The notes below the pieces were generated by a model that was not told where the DNA came from, did no database searches, and worked only from the letters and a program-made list of their open reading frames with translations. The position numbers were made by a program, and so were the translations under genes. Positions 47,801 through 60,060 of a DNA stretch of 64,000 bases are shown piece by piece (the stretch's first letter is position 1; each line of letters starts with the position of its first letter). Source of the DNA: Lunularia cruciata (lineage: Eukaryota; Streptophyta; Marchantiopsida; Lunulariales; Lunulariaceae). Location of the stretch: NCBI GenBank assembly GCA_948567375.1, contig OX419762.1, positions 11,848,001 through 11,912,000 of the forward strand. The letters are read 5' to 3'.

Positions 47801-49400
47801 GTGATCTGTTTTCAGTCACCACATCCTTGTTTGTATTGTTCAAAGTTTGTAGCTAGTAATTTTCCATTAGATTTTAAGATTCCCATGTTCACACTCACTC
47901 ACACACTTATATATATATTTATATAAGTGTGTAATCAATCTTTTGACAATGCACACACATAAAATCTATGTTTGTGCTTCTCAAAGATCTTAGTTGACCT
48001 CAAATTCCTCATGGCAGAATCCTTCCATTCAAGAAAGAATAATTGTTTATATTTGTAAATAAATTGTGTTAAACAATGCTTATATGTCTCCATGAAACAC
48101 AAGATGTTAACTCATGTAAGTTTGCAACCTCAAGAAGTAAGTCACTATACAAACTCATGTTAGGATGGGGAATAGAAAAATTTACCATGGACTAGTCTTA
48201 TATTTGTTCAATTGGAAACATCTTTGGTTAACCACAAGTAAAGATAGAAGTCTCATTAGTGAAGGATATTCAAGTGAAATAGTTAGTTGAAATTGAGTGT
48301 GGAATTAAGCGTAAATTTCTAGGTAAAGTGAAAAGTAGCTTGTGATTAAAGGTAAGTGTAGATTCTAGACGAAGATAACAAAAACTTATGGGTAAAGTCA
48401 AGTATAGATGATCAAGAATGATGGTTTAATTCTTTGACTGGTATATTAGTTGTGTTGTTTGATAGACAATATCATCAATCTACCCAAGGATGATGAATGG
48501 GACTCGTGGTTGTATTTTAGTATATAAAATGGGAGAAGGATAATTAGCTACATCTTAAATTTAGAGCTCATTTTGGATAAGTCTCTATGTATTCATATGT
48601 TATATCATCAACAAAGAACTGGTAATGGATGATCAAACATGACTCAAATCTTGAATTCCACATCATAGTCGTGGGCATTAGCGTAGCTAATACCAATTTT
48701 CTGCAAAAAAGTTATCCACTTACTTGTTGAACTCCTTGTTTGGACCCCAGCCATAAACTTTTAATATTGCAACTTTGTTGGTAGTATCACATGCCATATC
48801 AAAGGAAGATTATGGCTTATACATTAGTAACTGTACATTAGTTGAAAGAGTATGATCTTGGTTAATTCATCACAAAGTTATTGTATGACTTGACAAGTAG
48901 TAAGGTATCTTATGACTCTTTTTCCTCCAAGGTAAACACATGTAGTATATCCTTTATTAATCTCTTTATTTTCTTAATTTTCACTATGAAAGTCATAAGC
49001 TATAAACACAATTGACTTTGTTTTGAAAATATCAAACAAAGTTTTACAAAACATACTTATTAGTTTAGTTACTTCATCAATCATGAATACTTTAAGATGA
49101 CAATGCTAAGTGAAGATAACATCTCTACAAGTACAAGCCAACTCTAGAGCAGTAATATCTTGTACTGTAATCCAAATACACACATCTTTCTAAATTTCTC
49201 CACAAAGACATCATGGTATCAAAGCAAATGGATGTTTGTGGAAACATGTACATTATGTTGGTAGTCACTTAAGCCTATTGAAATTTAGGAAATTATGGAT
49301 TATAATTCTTAATTATAATAAACCTTTAGGATGTTGATATGTGTATTGTTTTTCTGTAAGGAGAACAACTCTTCACATTCACTATAACCTTTTATTGCAT
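44900..49400. other. Very AT-rich sequence, probably decayed repeats
   Basis: Stop codons are dense in all frames. A 12-bp stem (ACACACTTATAT at 47901, ATATAAGTGTGT at 47921) is visible. Codon-like fragments are not strong enough to assign; the lower part may hold the integrase end of the Ty3/gypsy relic that follows. Confidence 0.35.
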
Positions 49401-49779
49401 TTTTTGGACAAAGTAGATCCGGTGTAATACTTATAGTACTTATCTTTACTCAAAAATGACAACAAATGCTAAGTCAATGATATCTACTCAACACCTTCAT
49501 GCGTAGCTTTGTGTTCCTAGGATCCAAGTTCTTCTTTTCTTGAAATGAAAACCGTAAATATGGGTGGTCTCGTTGGACTATAACACCTTGTTGATCAATC
49601 CAAACTCTTTTGTTCTTTGTACTAAGGTACCTTTCTACCATGTTGAATGAATACTTAGATTTTTAGAAGTATCCACTCTCAATAAGTGTATAAAGACATG
49701 TAAAAGTTGCTTCTTCTTCTTCCACATAAAATCCTCATATTGAGTTATTGCCACTACGTAACCCACTGTATTTTATATA

Positions 49780-50750
49780 TGGATGACACTTTATTTCCAA
49801 TGTACAAGGTTTAAGTTCATCTCCAAAGGTTTATGGTTTGTCTCAGCTATACAATATTTGTATCTCAAGTAATGCTTCTAGTGCTTAGTAGCTAATACAA
49901 CAGCCAACTCCTCTCTCATAGTCATGTGACAGTTTGCACTACTAAATGTGATTTTTGAGAGAAGTAAGCACTAGAGTGCCATGCTTCCTCTTACTTTTAT
50001 CAAAGACTCTAATGTGTTGCTGGTCCAAAAGCATTTATTGCAACCTTTATTAGCTTATTTGGATCATATCAACTAAGTAAGGGTACATTCAATGACACAT
50101 CCTCTAAACCTTAAAGCAAACTCTTTGTATATCATATTTTATTCATGTCAGCCTTTTCTTATGTAAGCCTTATCAATATTTTGAAAAATCTATAATAGAT
50201 CTTGTAAGTCATGTAAAGCTTTGTAACGGAGTTTAATTCAAATTGCACCCCTTTTTAGATCAGTTTATCTTGTCAAATGTGATTTCAATACTTTTCCATT
50301 CAAAAGTAATGAAACTCATTCCTACAAGTCTCATATTTTAAAGCTTTTATACAACTCCATTATCTATTACAATTGAATAGTTTTATAAGATATTTTTGAT
50401 GATTCTTAAGCTTTGATTTAGACCAAAATGTCACCTAGAAATTTCATTCATCAATCTCATCAATTTATTGTTTATATTGGTATGACCATATAATATCACC
50501 AAGGTCTCAAAATGTCAATGCCTTATGCATAAAGTGGTCTTTGTAACACCTTCATTTGCAATCCTAAATTTATTATATAAACTTTAGAAATCCAAATTGT
50601 AGAGGTATTTAGCACCTTGGAAGTTGACCGAAATGGAATCCGACATTGGAATCCAACATTTAAAACAAGTTATTCACTTTGGGTCAAGGATGATGAGTTT
50701 TAATTTTATTTTTATTTAGTACAAAATATTCAATACACACTTCATAATTC
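49780..50750 (-). mobile_element. Heavily decayed Ty3/gypsy RT-RNase H relic
   Basis: On the minus strand, from high to low coordinates: KYLYNLDF, NKFRIANEGVTKTTLCIRH and HFETL (about 50620-50500) correspond to the RT segment around the palm (LDL.SGY.QI, KTAF.TR.GHFE). A degenerate LGDIIWSY sits where the FLDD motif belongs (about 50490). Then MTMREELAVVLATKH, KHYLRYKY and ETNHKPLE (about 49925-49815) match the RNase H tail. Stops and shifts occur throughout. It is an old insertion, unrelated in preservation to the chromovirus at 59-64 kb. Gag-like sequence may lie at 51.4-52.0 kb. Confidence 0.65.
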
Positions 50751-51036
50751 CGTCCATTTGCTTAATAAACATGATTCAAATTTTATACAAAGACAAACTT
50801 AGCTTGGTTATATGAATCCTTTTTTCAAGAAATTTCTCTTGTTGGGCTTTTCATTCTTTTAGCTTATAGTATACCAACCTATATAGAGCTTTATATAGTT
50901 TTTTATTCTTGAAAGGAATGCAGTCCTATAATGTGCTCTTTGCCTATGTGGTAGACTAGTTGGTTAATCATATAAAAGTACATCATTGTATTCTTCTATC
51001 AAATTTCATAGCTCTTAACTCATCTGATCTATGTAT

Positions 51037-51076
51037 GGTGTAATCATTGATAACAACTGTTATCAATGATTACACC
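51037..51076. repeat. 40-bp palindrome, 19-bp perfect arms
   Basis: GGTGTAATCATTGATAACA (51037-51055) and its exact complement (51058-51076) are separated by two bases. It sits at the upstream (minus-sense) side of the Ty3/gypsy relic. Confidence 0.95.
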
Positions 51077-51117
51077 TCTTATTAACCTTGATAAATATAG
51101 ATCTTTATGATGGACTG

Positions 51118-51193
51118 GAGTATTGCCTATCATACATAGAGCAATCAATTCCAATGAGTATTGCCGATCATACATAGAGTAATCAATTCCAAT
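51118..51193 (+). repeat. 38-bp tandem duplication
   Basis: Units 51118-51155 and 51156-51193 differ at two positions (GCCTATC/GCCGATC and GAGCAAT/GAGTAAT). A small recent tandem duplication. Confidence 0.95.
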
Positions 51194-51349
51194 GATTTAA
51201 CTCTAACTTTATATATTATGCTCGGGATTACATCATAGGAATTTAATCTATTTACTTGATTTTCATTCCACTCATTGTACTTGCTTATAGTCAATCTCCC
51301 AATTGTAGTCAGGTCTAAATTATCCTAGTTTCTAAATTTTGCAAGTGTA

Positions 51350-53400
51350 CTTCCTCATTGTTACTTTTCTTTGGTGCAGATCCTTACGTAACAACAGTTG
51401 ATTATAAAAGAAAATCTTATGCTCTTAGATCAATTAGAACATTCAACTTCCATCCTTTTAGGTCTCTTTCAAAAACAAAATCTACATCCATGACAAAAAA
51501 AATGTCTTCTTTTTCTTTTCTTGGATTACTTACATTTTGCCTTCTTTATCTTCCTCTTTTGCCATTTCTTCTTATAAACCAGCAAGACCACAAGGCCAGA
51601 GTTACAAATGATTTTCTTTTGCTCAATCCTCGTATCCTTCTTCCAAATTATTCTCATTTACGCTTCATTTTATCTTCACACATACTATTGAGAGTTCATT
51701 GACTTGGGTACTATTATTGCAAAATATATGCTAATGTGCTCAAATCTTCCAAAATTATGACATTTGTAAGTTTTGTTTGTATTAGTCCTTCATAACTTTA
51801 TTTAAGTGATTTATCCCCCTTCTTTTGTTTTGCTTACTCATTACTCATATGATATGGCTTACTTTCTCAATACATAAATTTGGGTCCCTTGTTGGCTACA
51901 AAGATTCACAAATTTCATAAGTGTGACCATTTAATAAAAAATTTAAAACATTCTTTTTTAGAGACAAAGAATGGGATATTAATTGGGCTAATACTTACAA
52001 TTCTTAGTTTTATTATTATTATCTTGCATATATATTTTCTCAATCTCATCTTCAATAGCGTCTATAAATTGATTTAACATATATCCATATTTTGGAATTT
52101 GAAGATAAAAAGTCCTATAATATAATCTTTTAAAATGCATCCCATGGCTTCATATGAGCTGCCACAAGTGAATGCACAACTTTAAACTTGTTAAATTTTA
52201 TTCTAGTACACTCCTAAAAGTCCATTGAACTCAAAAAGCTAGTAATTTTTATAATCTTAGAGCTACACTATGAATTTACAAGCCACATTAAGCAATATCC
52301 ATCAACAATAATCATATCAACTTATTCTACATCTACTTAAAGCAATTAAATAGATAGATGGATCTTTTAGCAAGCAAATAATCCCTCTAATAATTGGGCT
52401 GTTTGGCTTCCTTTCTATTGTTTAATTTTGTAATCTCTTGTCATCTTTAATAAAAAGGTCTCATGAAGCATACTATATTGCTTAAGCTTGCAAAACAAGT
52501 CTTTTTATACATTTTGATTTTGATTTTTTACATTTGATAGTGCAATTGGTCTTTCTATTTTAAACACCTATTAATCATCTAAGCGTTGATACTAAAAAGT
52601 TCATGTATAAATTGCTTGGTGTTGATCCTAAATTCTTCTTGAGTTACTTTCATGGTGGACATTTATTGAATAGACTTTGTATGGCAGGATTGTCTTATTT
52701 GTCCTTCTTTGATTGGTAGTAGCACACCTTGACTTCCCTTGAGATATACATTTTATATAATTTTAGTAATTTCAATAAGTAGCAAGGTAGAAGGTTGTAA
52801 ATAAAGCCAAAAAGATGGCATAAGTTGTTAGACGAGAGCCTCACAAAGTGAAAAATTCCCTCATACAACAACTATGACCTAGTTTCATGGTATAGGAGCC
52901 TATTGTTTTTATCAAAAAAGTGCTCTCTTGGGAGCCTATCATTCTTACAAAGATCAACACTACAGCTTACACTAAGAATACAAATAATTATTTTGTTGTG
53001 AAGACTTCTCATTAAGAATTGCGTTGTAACAAAGTATTTTTGCATGATGTCACTTCATTGAAAATGTGGAAATGTAGTTCTAACAATATAAACTTCCACC
53101 ATTAGACAAAGTGCCACCAAATTCCATGCCAATAGAAATTCATGCCTCTCGTATGAATGCACTATTAGAGGATGTACTCTTGATTGTTTGGTGCCAAGCA
53201 ACACGTGTTTGGGAAGTGACTATGACCTTCATCAACTGCCATAATGGACTGATTTTGATAAGATTATAAAATAAGGATCATGTGCCACACTGAGAATTTT
53301 TTTTACTTTTCATTCTTTTCCACAATGAAAGTTTTGTCATGTTGCACATGAATTAACTGCTACTACCAACATGAATTGCCTTTTTCACCAACAAAGTGCA
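51350..53400. other. AT-rich sequence, possible gag remnants of the Ty3/gypsy relic
   Basis: On the minus strand, 51700-51480 is Lys/Glu-rich (EEMAKEEDKEGKM) as in gag linkers, but no intact zinc knuckle was found. The plus-strand frame over the same stretch is a shadow rich in Phe and Leu. Nothing else is identifiable to 53.4 kb. Confidence 0.3.
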
Positions 53401-56000
53401 AAAGCTTGAGAGATTATGTACGTGGTGTGTTTGTAACAAAGTAGATATGAAAATCTACATAAATAGAAAATGGTGCAAAACATTGGAAAGGAGGGAATAC
53501 AAGGGCAATATGTAGAAATTGCAAGCAATCCTTTAGAGAGTATTGAGTGTGGTTTTTACTACAAGTCAAATTACCTCAAGAGTTGGATTACCTTGAGTTC
53601 TTGCTTTTGGAGTGGAGTCTATTTGATGTCTCCTTGCTAGAGGAAATTTGCAATATACCTTGATAGGAGTGCAAGGCATTGAAAGGCAAGCCCAACAATG
53701 TTGATAGAGGACCATTGCCTAAGTGTTAGGAGAAGAGTGCTCTCTATTTTGCCAAATCCACATATATAATTTCCCATGGCTATACAATTGAAGATCTGAA
53801 GGACATGATTGATGACTCATTTGTGGATGGGAGGCTGATGAATGGGTACAAGATAGAGGATCTTAAGGACCTTATATGATGATTCATTACCAAAACTATT
53901 ATGGGGTTATTCAAGGAAAAACACAGCCTATATGAATATAAAACAGTAGAACTTCTTTGAACTCATGCATAAACAACAACCTATAAGTTGTGCAAGGATG
54001 TTCCAAGAATGGGACATTGAGATACTAGATGACATGGCTAAAAGCACACCCACAATCATAGCTCCTTCATCTTGCATTTCTACACAAGGATGAACATCCT
54101 AAACAAGGAAGAGAAGGAGAAATACCCAAGCCAGTTCTACCATCCATTGAACGTAAGTGGACACTTTAACATGTCCAAAGAAATCATGAAATATCATGAG
54201 GTAAACAAGGAGTTTGCTTGTGCAAAGAAGTATGTGCACATCACCAAAACCTAAAATATGATAATCATCCACAAGAAGGTGAATGGAGCAAGAACCAATG
54301 TTCAAGCTTCAAAGAAGCAAACAAACAAGCGGTTTAAACTGTTGACATATCAGTTAATGGAAAAGAAAGTAGAGAGAAATGATAAGAAGCAAAGTGGAAC
54401 CCAAAGTAAGAGGAGAGGTCATACAAGTGATGTCATGAACAAGTAGGAATGCAATTTTTTTAGAAGATATGGAAGGTTGAAGTGATGACTCGTTCACTTG
54501 GATCTACTCACTTGTGCAAAATGATGAGGCATATATGGGAGACCAAAATTACTAAGCATAATCATTACCATTGGCAATTCATCATAAAACTGTTTTCACT
54601 TCAAAGTGAAAGAATTTGAAGAGGAAGGCAAGGACATCTTTATCTCCAAATTGGGAAAAAAATTTTCAAGACCATAACCTTTTGTCTACTTTTTCTTAGG
54701 AACTTAGAACAAAAGAGGCAAGTTTGTCTAGAATTACAAATAAAAACAAACTGAGGCAAATGGAGCAAAAAGAAATGAACCCAAAATGTTGTCAAAGTAT
54801 AGAGCCACTTCCAAGAGATGACATAGTCACCTAATGGAGTAAGAGTCCACAAAAGGAGATTAAAAAGTGGACTATATAGTAGAGGAGGCCAATGACAAGG
54901 TCCAACGTAATGAGAGAGGGGAGGAGAACAAACAAAATTAATCCATATATGCTCAAGCAAACAATGGAGAATAGCCCACAAATATGAGTGCAATTGAGGT
55001 TTCCTAAGTTGCATGAAATGTGCAAAAAAACACTCTTGTGGCTGATAGTTTTCTACACTACGGAACTTGTTATGCTCATGATGGAAGCTTTGGAGGAGTT
55101 CTTGCCATTTTACAAGGAACTTGATCAATGATCAACAATTCAACAATGATAGTACAACATCTGCATAAGTTTGCATAGTCAAGACTCAAGAGAAGGCCCC
55201 TGTACATGATGAATTAACTGAAGTCAATTAGCAACTTAAGGAGAAGGATCAAAGCCTAGAAAAATTCTAGAAGGATCAAGCTTCTCCTACAAGAATAGTA
55301 TAATGCGCTCATTCTAAAGGCAAAAGTTGATGATCATTATGGCACAACCTTCCAATATCAAGAGCAACACAAAGATGAACTGAGTACTCTATAAGCTAAG
55401 TTAGAAGAGGGAAAAATAAAAATAAAAATGGACACAATTTGATTAAAAAATCTGTATAATATGATCTATATTTGTATCTTGGACCTTAGTATGAGTCTTG
55501 AATGCCAACGGGAGAAGGAAAAAGAGCAACACATGAAGATTTGCAATGAGCTACTGAGTGAAAGAACCAACCTTGAGAATAAAAAAAAACATGGCTCCTT
55601 GCCATCACTAGGCATATTGCCACTCAACTCTTGAGCCAAATGGAATGAATTACCAACAATAACCCCTAGCATACAAAGTTCAAAGACTTCAAGAACATAT
55701 ATTTACATGTTAGAGAGGAGGGCCTACTTGAAAAAACAACTCAAGACATTGGTTGTCAAAATATAGGGCAATACCAATTCTAAGTTCAAGGAGACCCAAC
55801 CCAACTCTGTACAAATAGTTTGCAGAAATTATTCATATATGCAAAGGAACGAGTGATTTGTCATAGGTTCCACTAGTTTGTATCAATGATGAGTAATGAC
55901 CATGATGAATTCATAAAAAATGAGTGGTGGTGAACTTTGTAAAAATGACTAAGTGTAATCTTGTAGAGAAGATAGGATAATTCTAATAATCATAATACAA
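53400..56000 (+). other. Lys/Glu-rich decayed coding sequence, probably element-derived
   Basis: In shifting plus-strand frames the sequence reads as a hydrophilic, Lys/Glu/Asn-rich protein (for example MNILNKEEKEKYPSQFYHPL at 54090, VEEANDKVQRNERGEENKQN near 54875, coiled-coil-like QREKEKEQHMKICNELL near 55510). Stops are frequent. The character resembles gag or unknown ORFs of plant retroelements. The family is not identified. Confidence 0.35.
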
Positions 56001-56069
56001 AACTATTTGTATCTATATATACTTCATACATAATTAGGTTAAAATACAAAGGTCTTTTGCCTTGCTTGA

Positions 56070-56400
56070 CTCCTAACATACTAGTTGTAGACAATAGGTT
56101 ATAGGTTGGAGAAGCCATACCACATAGCCTGCACCTACTTAAGATTAGGCTATGACATGATAAGTAGATAAGATGTGATTAACATTGAGCACCTTAGATG
56201 TAATTATGAGCTTTCCAGCTCATTGTAGCTATTGCAATTTGTCATAGCTAAGTAGGAAGTGTATAAAAGGGTTAAGCCTAATGTTCACCATGTCCATTTG
56301 GTGCATCTTTCTTTTGCAATAAATGAATTTTATACCATCAAGACTCTTGAGTTGGTTTATATGCATTAGTTTGCACATTGTACAAGTGATTACGTGCTTA
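56070..56400 (+). mobile_element. Possible solo or terminal LTR
   Basis: A TATA-like GTGTATAAAAGGG at about 56259 is followed about 60 bases later by GCAATAAATGAA (poly-A signal-like), and then by a pyrimidine-poor end near TTGTACA (about 56376-56384). This spacing is typical of U3, R and U5 of a plant LTR. A matching second LTR was not found in the window, so the borders are guesses. Confidence 0.35.
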
Positions 56401-56409
56401 ATGATGAAT

Positions 56410-58800
56410 CTTGATGTATGAGCATACGCACTTGAGTGAGGGAGATCATTTGTGCAAAAAAAAGGTGTAAAATTTTGGAGGTTCTGTAGAGGTCATAAAT
56501 GATATAAAGATAGGATGCTAAATTATGGGAGTAATATAATGTTACACTCCCTTGTAATATTAGGCAGCTTAGGCATTGAAGACTCTTGGGATGTTGCACC
56601 TTATGGAGAAGGTGGAATGCAATGTCACCATTGTAGTTGTCAAAGTGATTGGATCCTTGAGAGATCTTGCTCCCTCTTAGTATGTGCATTCTAGGATACT
56701 ACACATGAGACATCTTAACATTTGCCAATATCCTACAACCTAAACTTTGTAAGGTGAATGTGGATTGTAGTATTTATGAATTTTTTGGTGTTAGTAATCA
56801 AGAATTTTCTTGGGAAATGAGGGAGGTAAGAACTTCATAGGCAAAGTGACATTCATTACAAATGAACCATCATCTTCAAGAATCCTTTAGATTAAATCTA
56901 TATTGAATATGAGCTATGTGTGTTTGTCCTTTTGTAGTGTGCCAAGAATAGTGACTTTACCCTCTTTTGGGGATGACTCTGCTCAAAAGGTTAAATAAAA
57001 AACATAGATTATCACCACAAGTGATATTTTTATTTCATTTATACTAATATTCAACTATATCCTTGTGGGACCAAACAGTTTTTACCACAATATTACAAAT
57101 TGGGATGATGTTATGTTGTTACAATTGGCATTAATTTATATTCATAGTAACTCCAAATGTTAAATCTTTATTAAAAGCACAAGCAATACTAAAGGTAAAT
57201 AGAGTTTGTAATCCCTTGGTACTTCTCTTTCACCAAATTCCAAATAATCAAATTATTTTATGTTACTTGTAACATAAAAGAACATGTAAAGAATATAATC
57301 TCATTAATAAATATAAGTAACTACTTGAAGTACCACCAAGTCAAGAAACTCTATCAGCTTGGTTACAAAATTCATGCTTAATATGACCTCATATATTATC
57401 TCAAAATATGCTTATGTAGAAATTGAATTGAACATGAAAAATGTTTATGAAATGAAAGTTTGGAATATAATACACTTCTTTATCATTTATTCTACTCCAT
57501 CTCCTTAGATATCCTTAAAAAGTTTGAACTCAAAGGCCAAAGTTGAAATATTTATAAATGCTCACTTACTCTATGATGTATCCTTTGATCTTGCTCCACT
57601 AGCAAATCAATAAATACTATAAGATTCTTTGGCTGGTATATCTACTTTCTTTTACATCAAAGGTATGTTGATTCCTCAATCTTCCAAGATGTTGGTCCCC
57701 TCTCATGGAAAAGTAAGTTTTTTTATGATATTATTATAGCATGGATGGCTACAAGCACTTCTCTTACATGAAGTCCAATCTCAAGAGTTACTCATTATTC
57801 TTGATATGCTAAATTGCTTCCACGAAGGGAAATGATTATCCTTAACCTAGACTAATAATATGTTATATAAAAGAAAGAATCCACATGTTAGTCAAAGACT
57901 TCAACCACGAGTCTTAACAAACTGCTATTAATTTCATTCACTAGTTAATTTTGATTTCAAATATAATTTTATGTTTAGCTTTACCTATTAATGTTCACCA
58001 ACTACTTTATTATCCATTATCCTTGAGCAAATAAGTGCTTTAACTTTAATCTTAAGTAACCAAAGATAGTTAGATTTACATTCAACATGCCTAGTTGAGC
58101 ATATCATAGACAAATTATAATTGATCTTAGTTCAACCAAGCTCATCAACCTCTCTTAATAAGTAATCTCAATACTAAAATCTTATTAACAAGCCTCAACC
58201 AACTATGGAAAACATTTCATTTGTATTACATATAAGTTCATACAAACATTGAGCACTAATATTTGACATAGTAAGCAAACAAGATATTAAATGGAATTTT
58301 TTTAATAGTTTTGGTTTTGAAGAAGTTTAGTAAAATTTAGTCTGAAGTAGAATTACTACAATTGATCAATTTCCTTAAGGTTGTATTATCTCCAAGTTCC
58401 AATCTAAATTCATCTGCATTTTTTCTCTTCTTGATTTTACAAATGTGATTCTCTTTATTATTATTGTGTATTATTTTATGGTTGACTAAGTTTCAAGTGC
58501 AAGCCCTTGTGAAATATTGTTCTAGTGCTTATTTGTTCTTTGTCTTCTTATTCTCAAAGAAAAAAGACAGTATATTATTTTCAAAAAATACATTTGGCTC
58601 ATACTATATATAGTATATAGCTGTAGTGGTCTATTTCACATTTCATTCATCCTTTATGCATCTCCAATTTCTTCCAATCTTCTATGAAAATAGGTCTTTG
58701 TGAATATAAGAGGTAAAAACATGGGAAATATAATAAAATAAAAAAAGAAGATTAAATAATAATTTATTTGTCTTCTTCTTTGCTCTATGACAAACTATCT
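56410..58800. other. AT-rich sequence without a recognisable gene
   Basis: The only long frame (56390-56689 minus) has no motif. Nothing else supports an annotation. Confidence 0.4.
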
Positions 58801-58825
58801 TCTTGGTTGATAAGCTTATTATGGT

Positions 58826-59172
58826 TGTAAATCATGCTCTTCAAACTAGCTTTACTTGCCTATAAATTTCAAACGGTACATTACTCATGTGATTACGAGA
58901 CTCCTACAAGAAGATTCCTTGAAATATTCCCTTGGTCAAAGCTTGTTTGACCAGCTAGATAAGACCTAGACCGACATGTCACCCATCCAAGTAAGTAATC
59001 CAAGGGTGGAGCTTGCTGACATGTCACCTATATGTGTGCCTAATCCTATGGTGGAGCTTCCTTGGAGGGGATCCTCTTTGTCTATATAATAAAGAGAAGG
59101 TGCTCCTTTGGGGCATTGAATGTTTGAGTGTGAAGTCTATGTTTTCTCTCTTCTCCTGTCCTTGGAGTATTA
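58826..59172 (+). mobile_element. Probable 5' LTR of a second retrotransposon, with primer-binding site
   Basis: A TATA-like CTATATAATAAAG at about 59083 and a pyrimidine-rich end lead to TATTACA at 59166-59172. Directly after it TGGTATCAAAGC (from 59174) resembles the initiator-tRNA-Met primer-binding site of plant LTR elements. A possible left border is TGTAAATC at about 58826, complementary to the TTACA end. The downstream sequence to about 59440 keeps a partly open gag-like frame (GMDFREQMGWMHQED) before the chromovirus LTR begins. It seems a truncated plus-strand element, but the left border is uncertain. Confidence 0.45.
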
Positions 59173-59439
59173 CAATGGTATCAAAGCAAGGTTTTAGTCC
59201 AAGAGAGTGGATCACCCCTCTTGGAAGAGCACAAACTATCGAAATTGAGTAATTTGAGGTGGAGAACATAAAGTAATTGCGAGACTTAGGAATGGACTTT
59301 AGAGAGCAAATGGGATGGATGCACCAAGAGGACAATTTCCCGCACCTAGCTTTCCATTCCCAAATCCATTTCATATCAAGGTTATGTTCATCCAATGTGA
59401 GCAAATGAGGGAATCTGTAAAAGATCGGAACCAAGGAGA

Positions 59440-59841
59440 GAAATAAGAGAATGGAAACTCACATTGAGACACTTGAATGAGGGAAAACTCCAAATGCCTA
59501 GCATGAGCTTTGGCTTTGGTATTTATAGGTAGCATACAAGGCCCTTGAGAAGCTCCTCAAGAAGCTTCCTCAAGCCGCTTTCTTAGAATGCAAGCCAAGT
59601 TAACTAGGAAGGTTCTCAAGAAGCTTCATTCTAGAAGCCGCCTACTTGGCGTGCAAGCTAAGCTAGTTGGAAGCTTCTTGAAGCTTCCTTCTAGACGCTA
59701 CTTACTTAAGGTGCAAACTAAGCTAACCGGGAAGCTTCCCAAGAAGCTTCCTAGATACTTTCAGAATATTCTAGGCTACTTTGTCTTATGTGCTACTTCG
59801 TAAGCCCGACTAACTTCGTCGCTAAACTCTATATTGTTACA
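59440..59841 (-). mobile_element. 3' LTR of the chromovirus, with heat-shock-element-like array
   Basis: On the minus strand the LTR starts at TGTAACA (59841-59835), right after the polypurine tract. Its far end is not fixed; I place it where the plus-strand gag-like sequence stops (about 59440). The TATA box TATAAATA is at 59527-59520 (minus). Upstream of it, 59531-59770, are four degenerate units of about 60 bp. They contain GAAGCTTC at 59561, 59620, 59670, 59680, 59731 and 59743, and GAAGGTTC at 59608. Those at 59670 and 59680 are ten bases apart and form a perfect four-pentamer GAAnnTTCnnGAAnnTTC. Confidence 0.75.
59669..59688. promoter_or_regulatory. Perfect heat-shock element in the LTR U3 region
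   Basis: GAAgcTTCttGAAgcTTC has four inverted nGAAn pentamers in exact five-base register, the consensus for heat-shock factor trimers. It lies about 145 bp upstream of the LTR TATA box on the minus strand, amid five further GAAnnTTC palindromes. Heat-responsive plant LTR elements such as ONSEN use this type of site. Function here is inferred. Confidence 0.6.
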
Positions 59842-59853
59842 TATTCCCCCGCC
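59842..59853 (-). other. Polypurine tract of the chromovirus
   Basis: GGCGGGGGAATA on the minus strand ends one base before TGTAACA, the LTR start. This is the usual primer site for second-strand synthesis and fixes the LTR border. Confidence 0.75.
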
Positions 59854-59884
59854 ACTAGTTGGTGATGTCCTCGTCGCCAATGAA

Positions 59885-60060
59885 GCTTTGAATTCCTGGA
59901 TGGCCGTCTGTGCATTCTGTAGGTGAGAAAGAGGCTCCCAGGTGGCATCATGAAGGGGATTCCCTTTCCAAAGGACCTTGTACTCCGTATGTTGGCAACG
60001 GCCTCGTTGGATATGGTGACGCGCAAGGATATGATCAACTTCGTACTCCTCATGATCATT
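59885..60060 (-). pseudogene. Chromodomain at the integrase C-terminus
   Basis: Read on the minus strand: EEYEVDHILARHH at the start, then EYKVLWKGNPLHDATWEP in the middle and a closing helix (AQTAIQEFKA). The aromatic and WxxW-like positions (Y, W, W) of a chromodomain are present. Chromodomains steer integration to heterochromatin in chromoviruses. This segment itself is uninterrupted. Confidence 0.9.
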
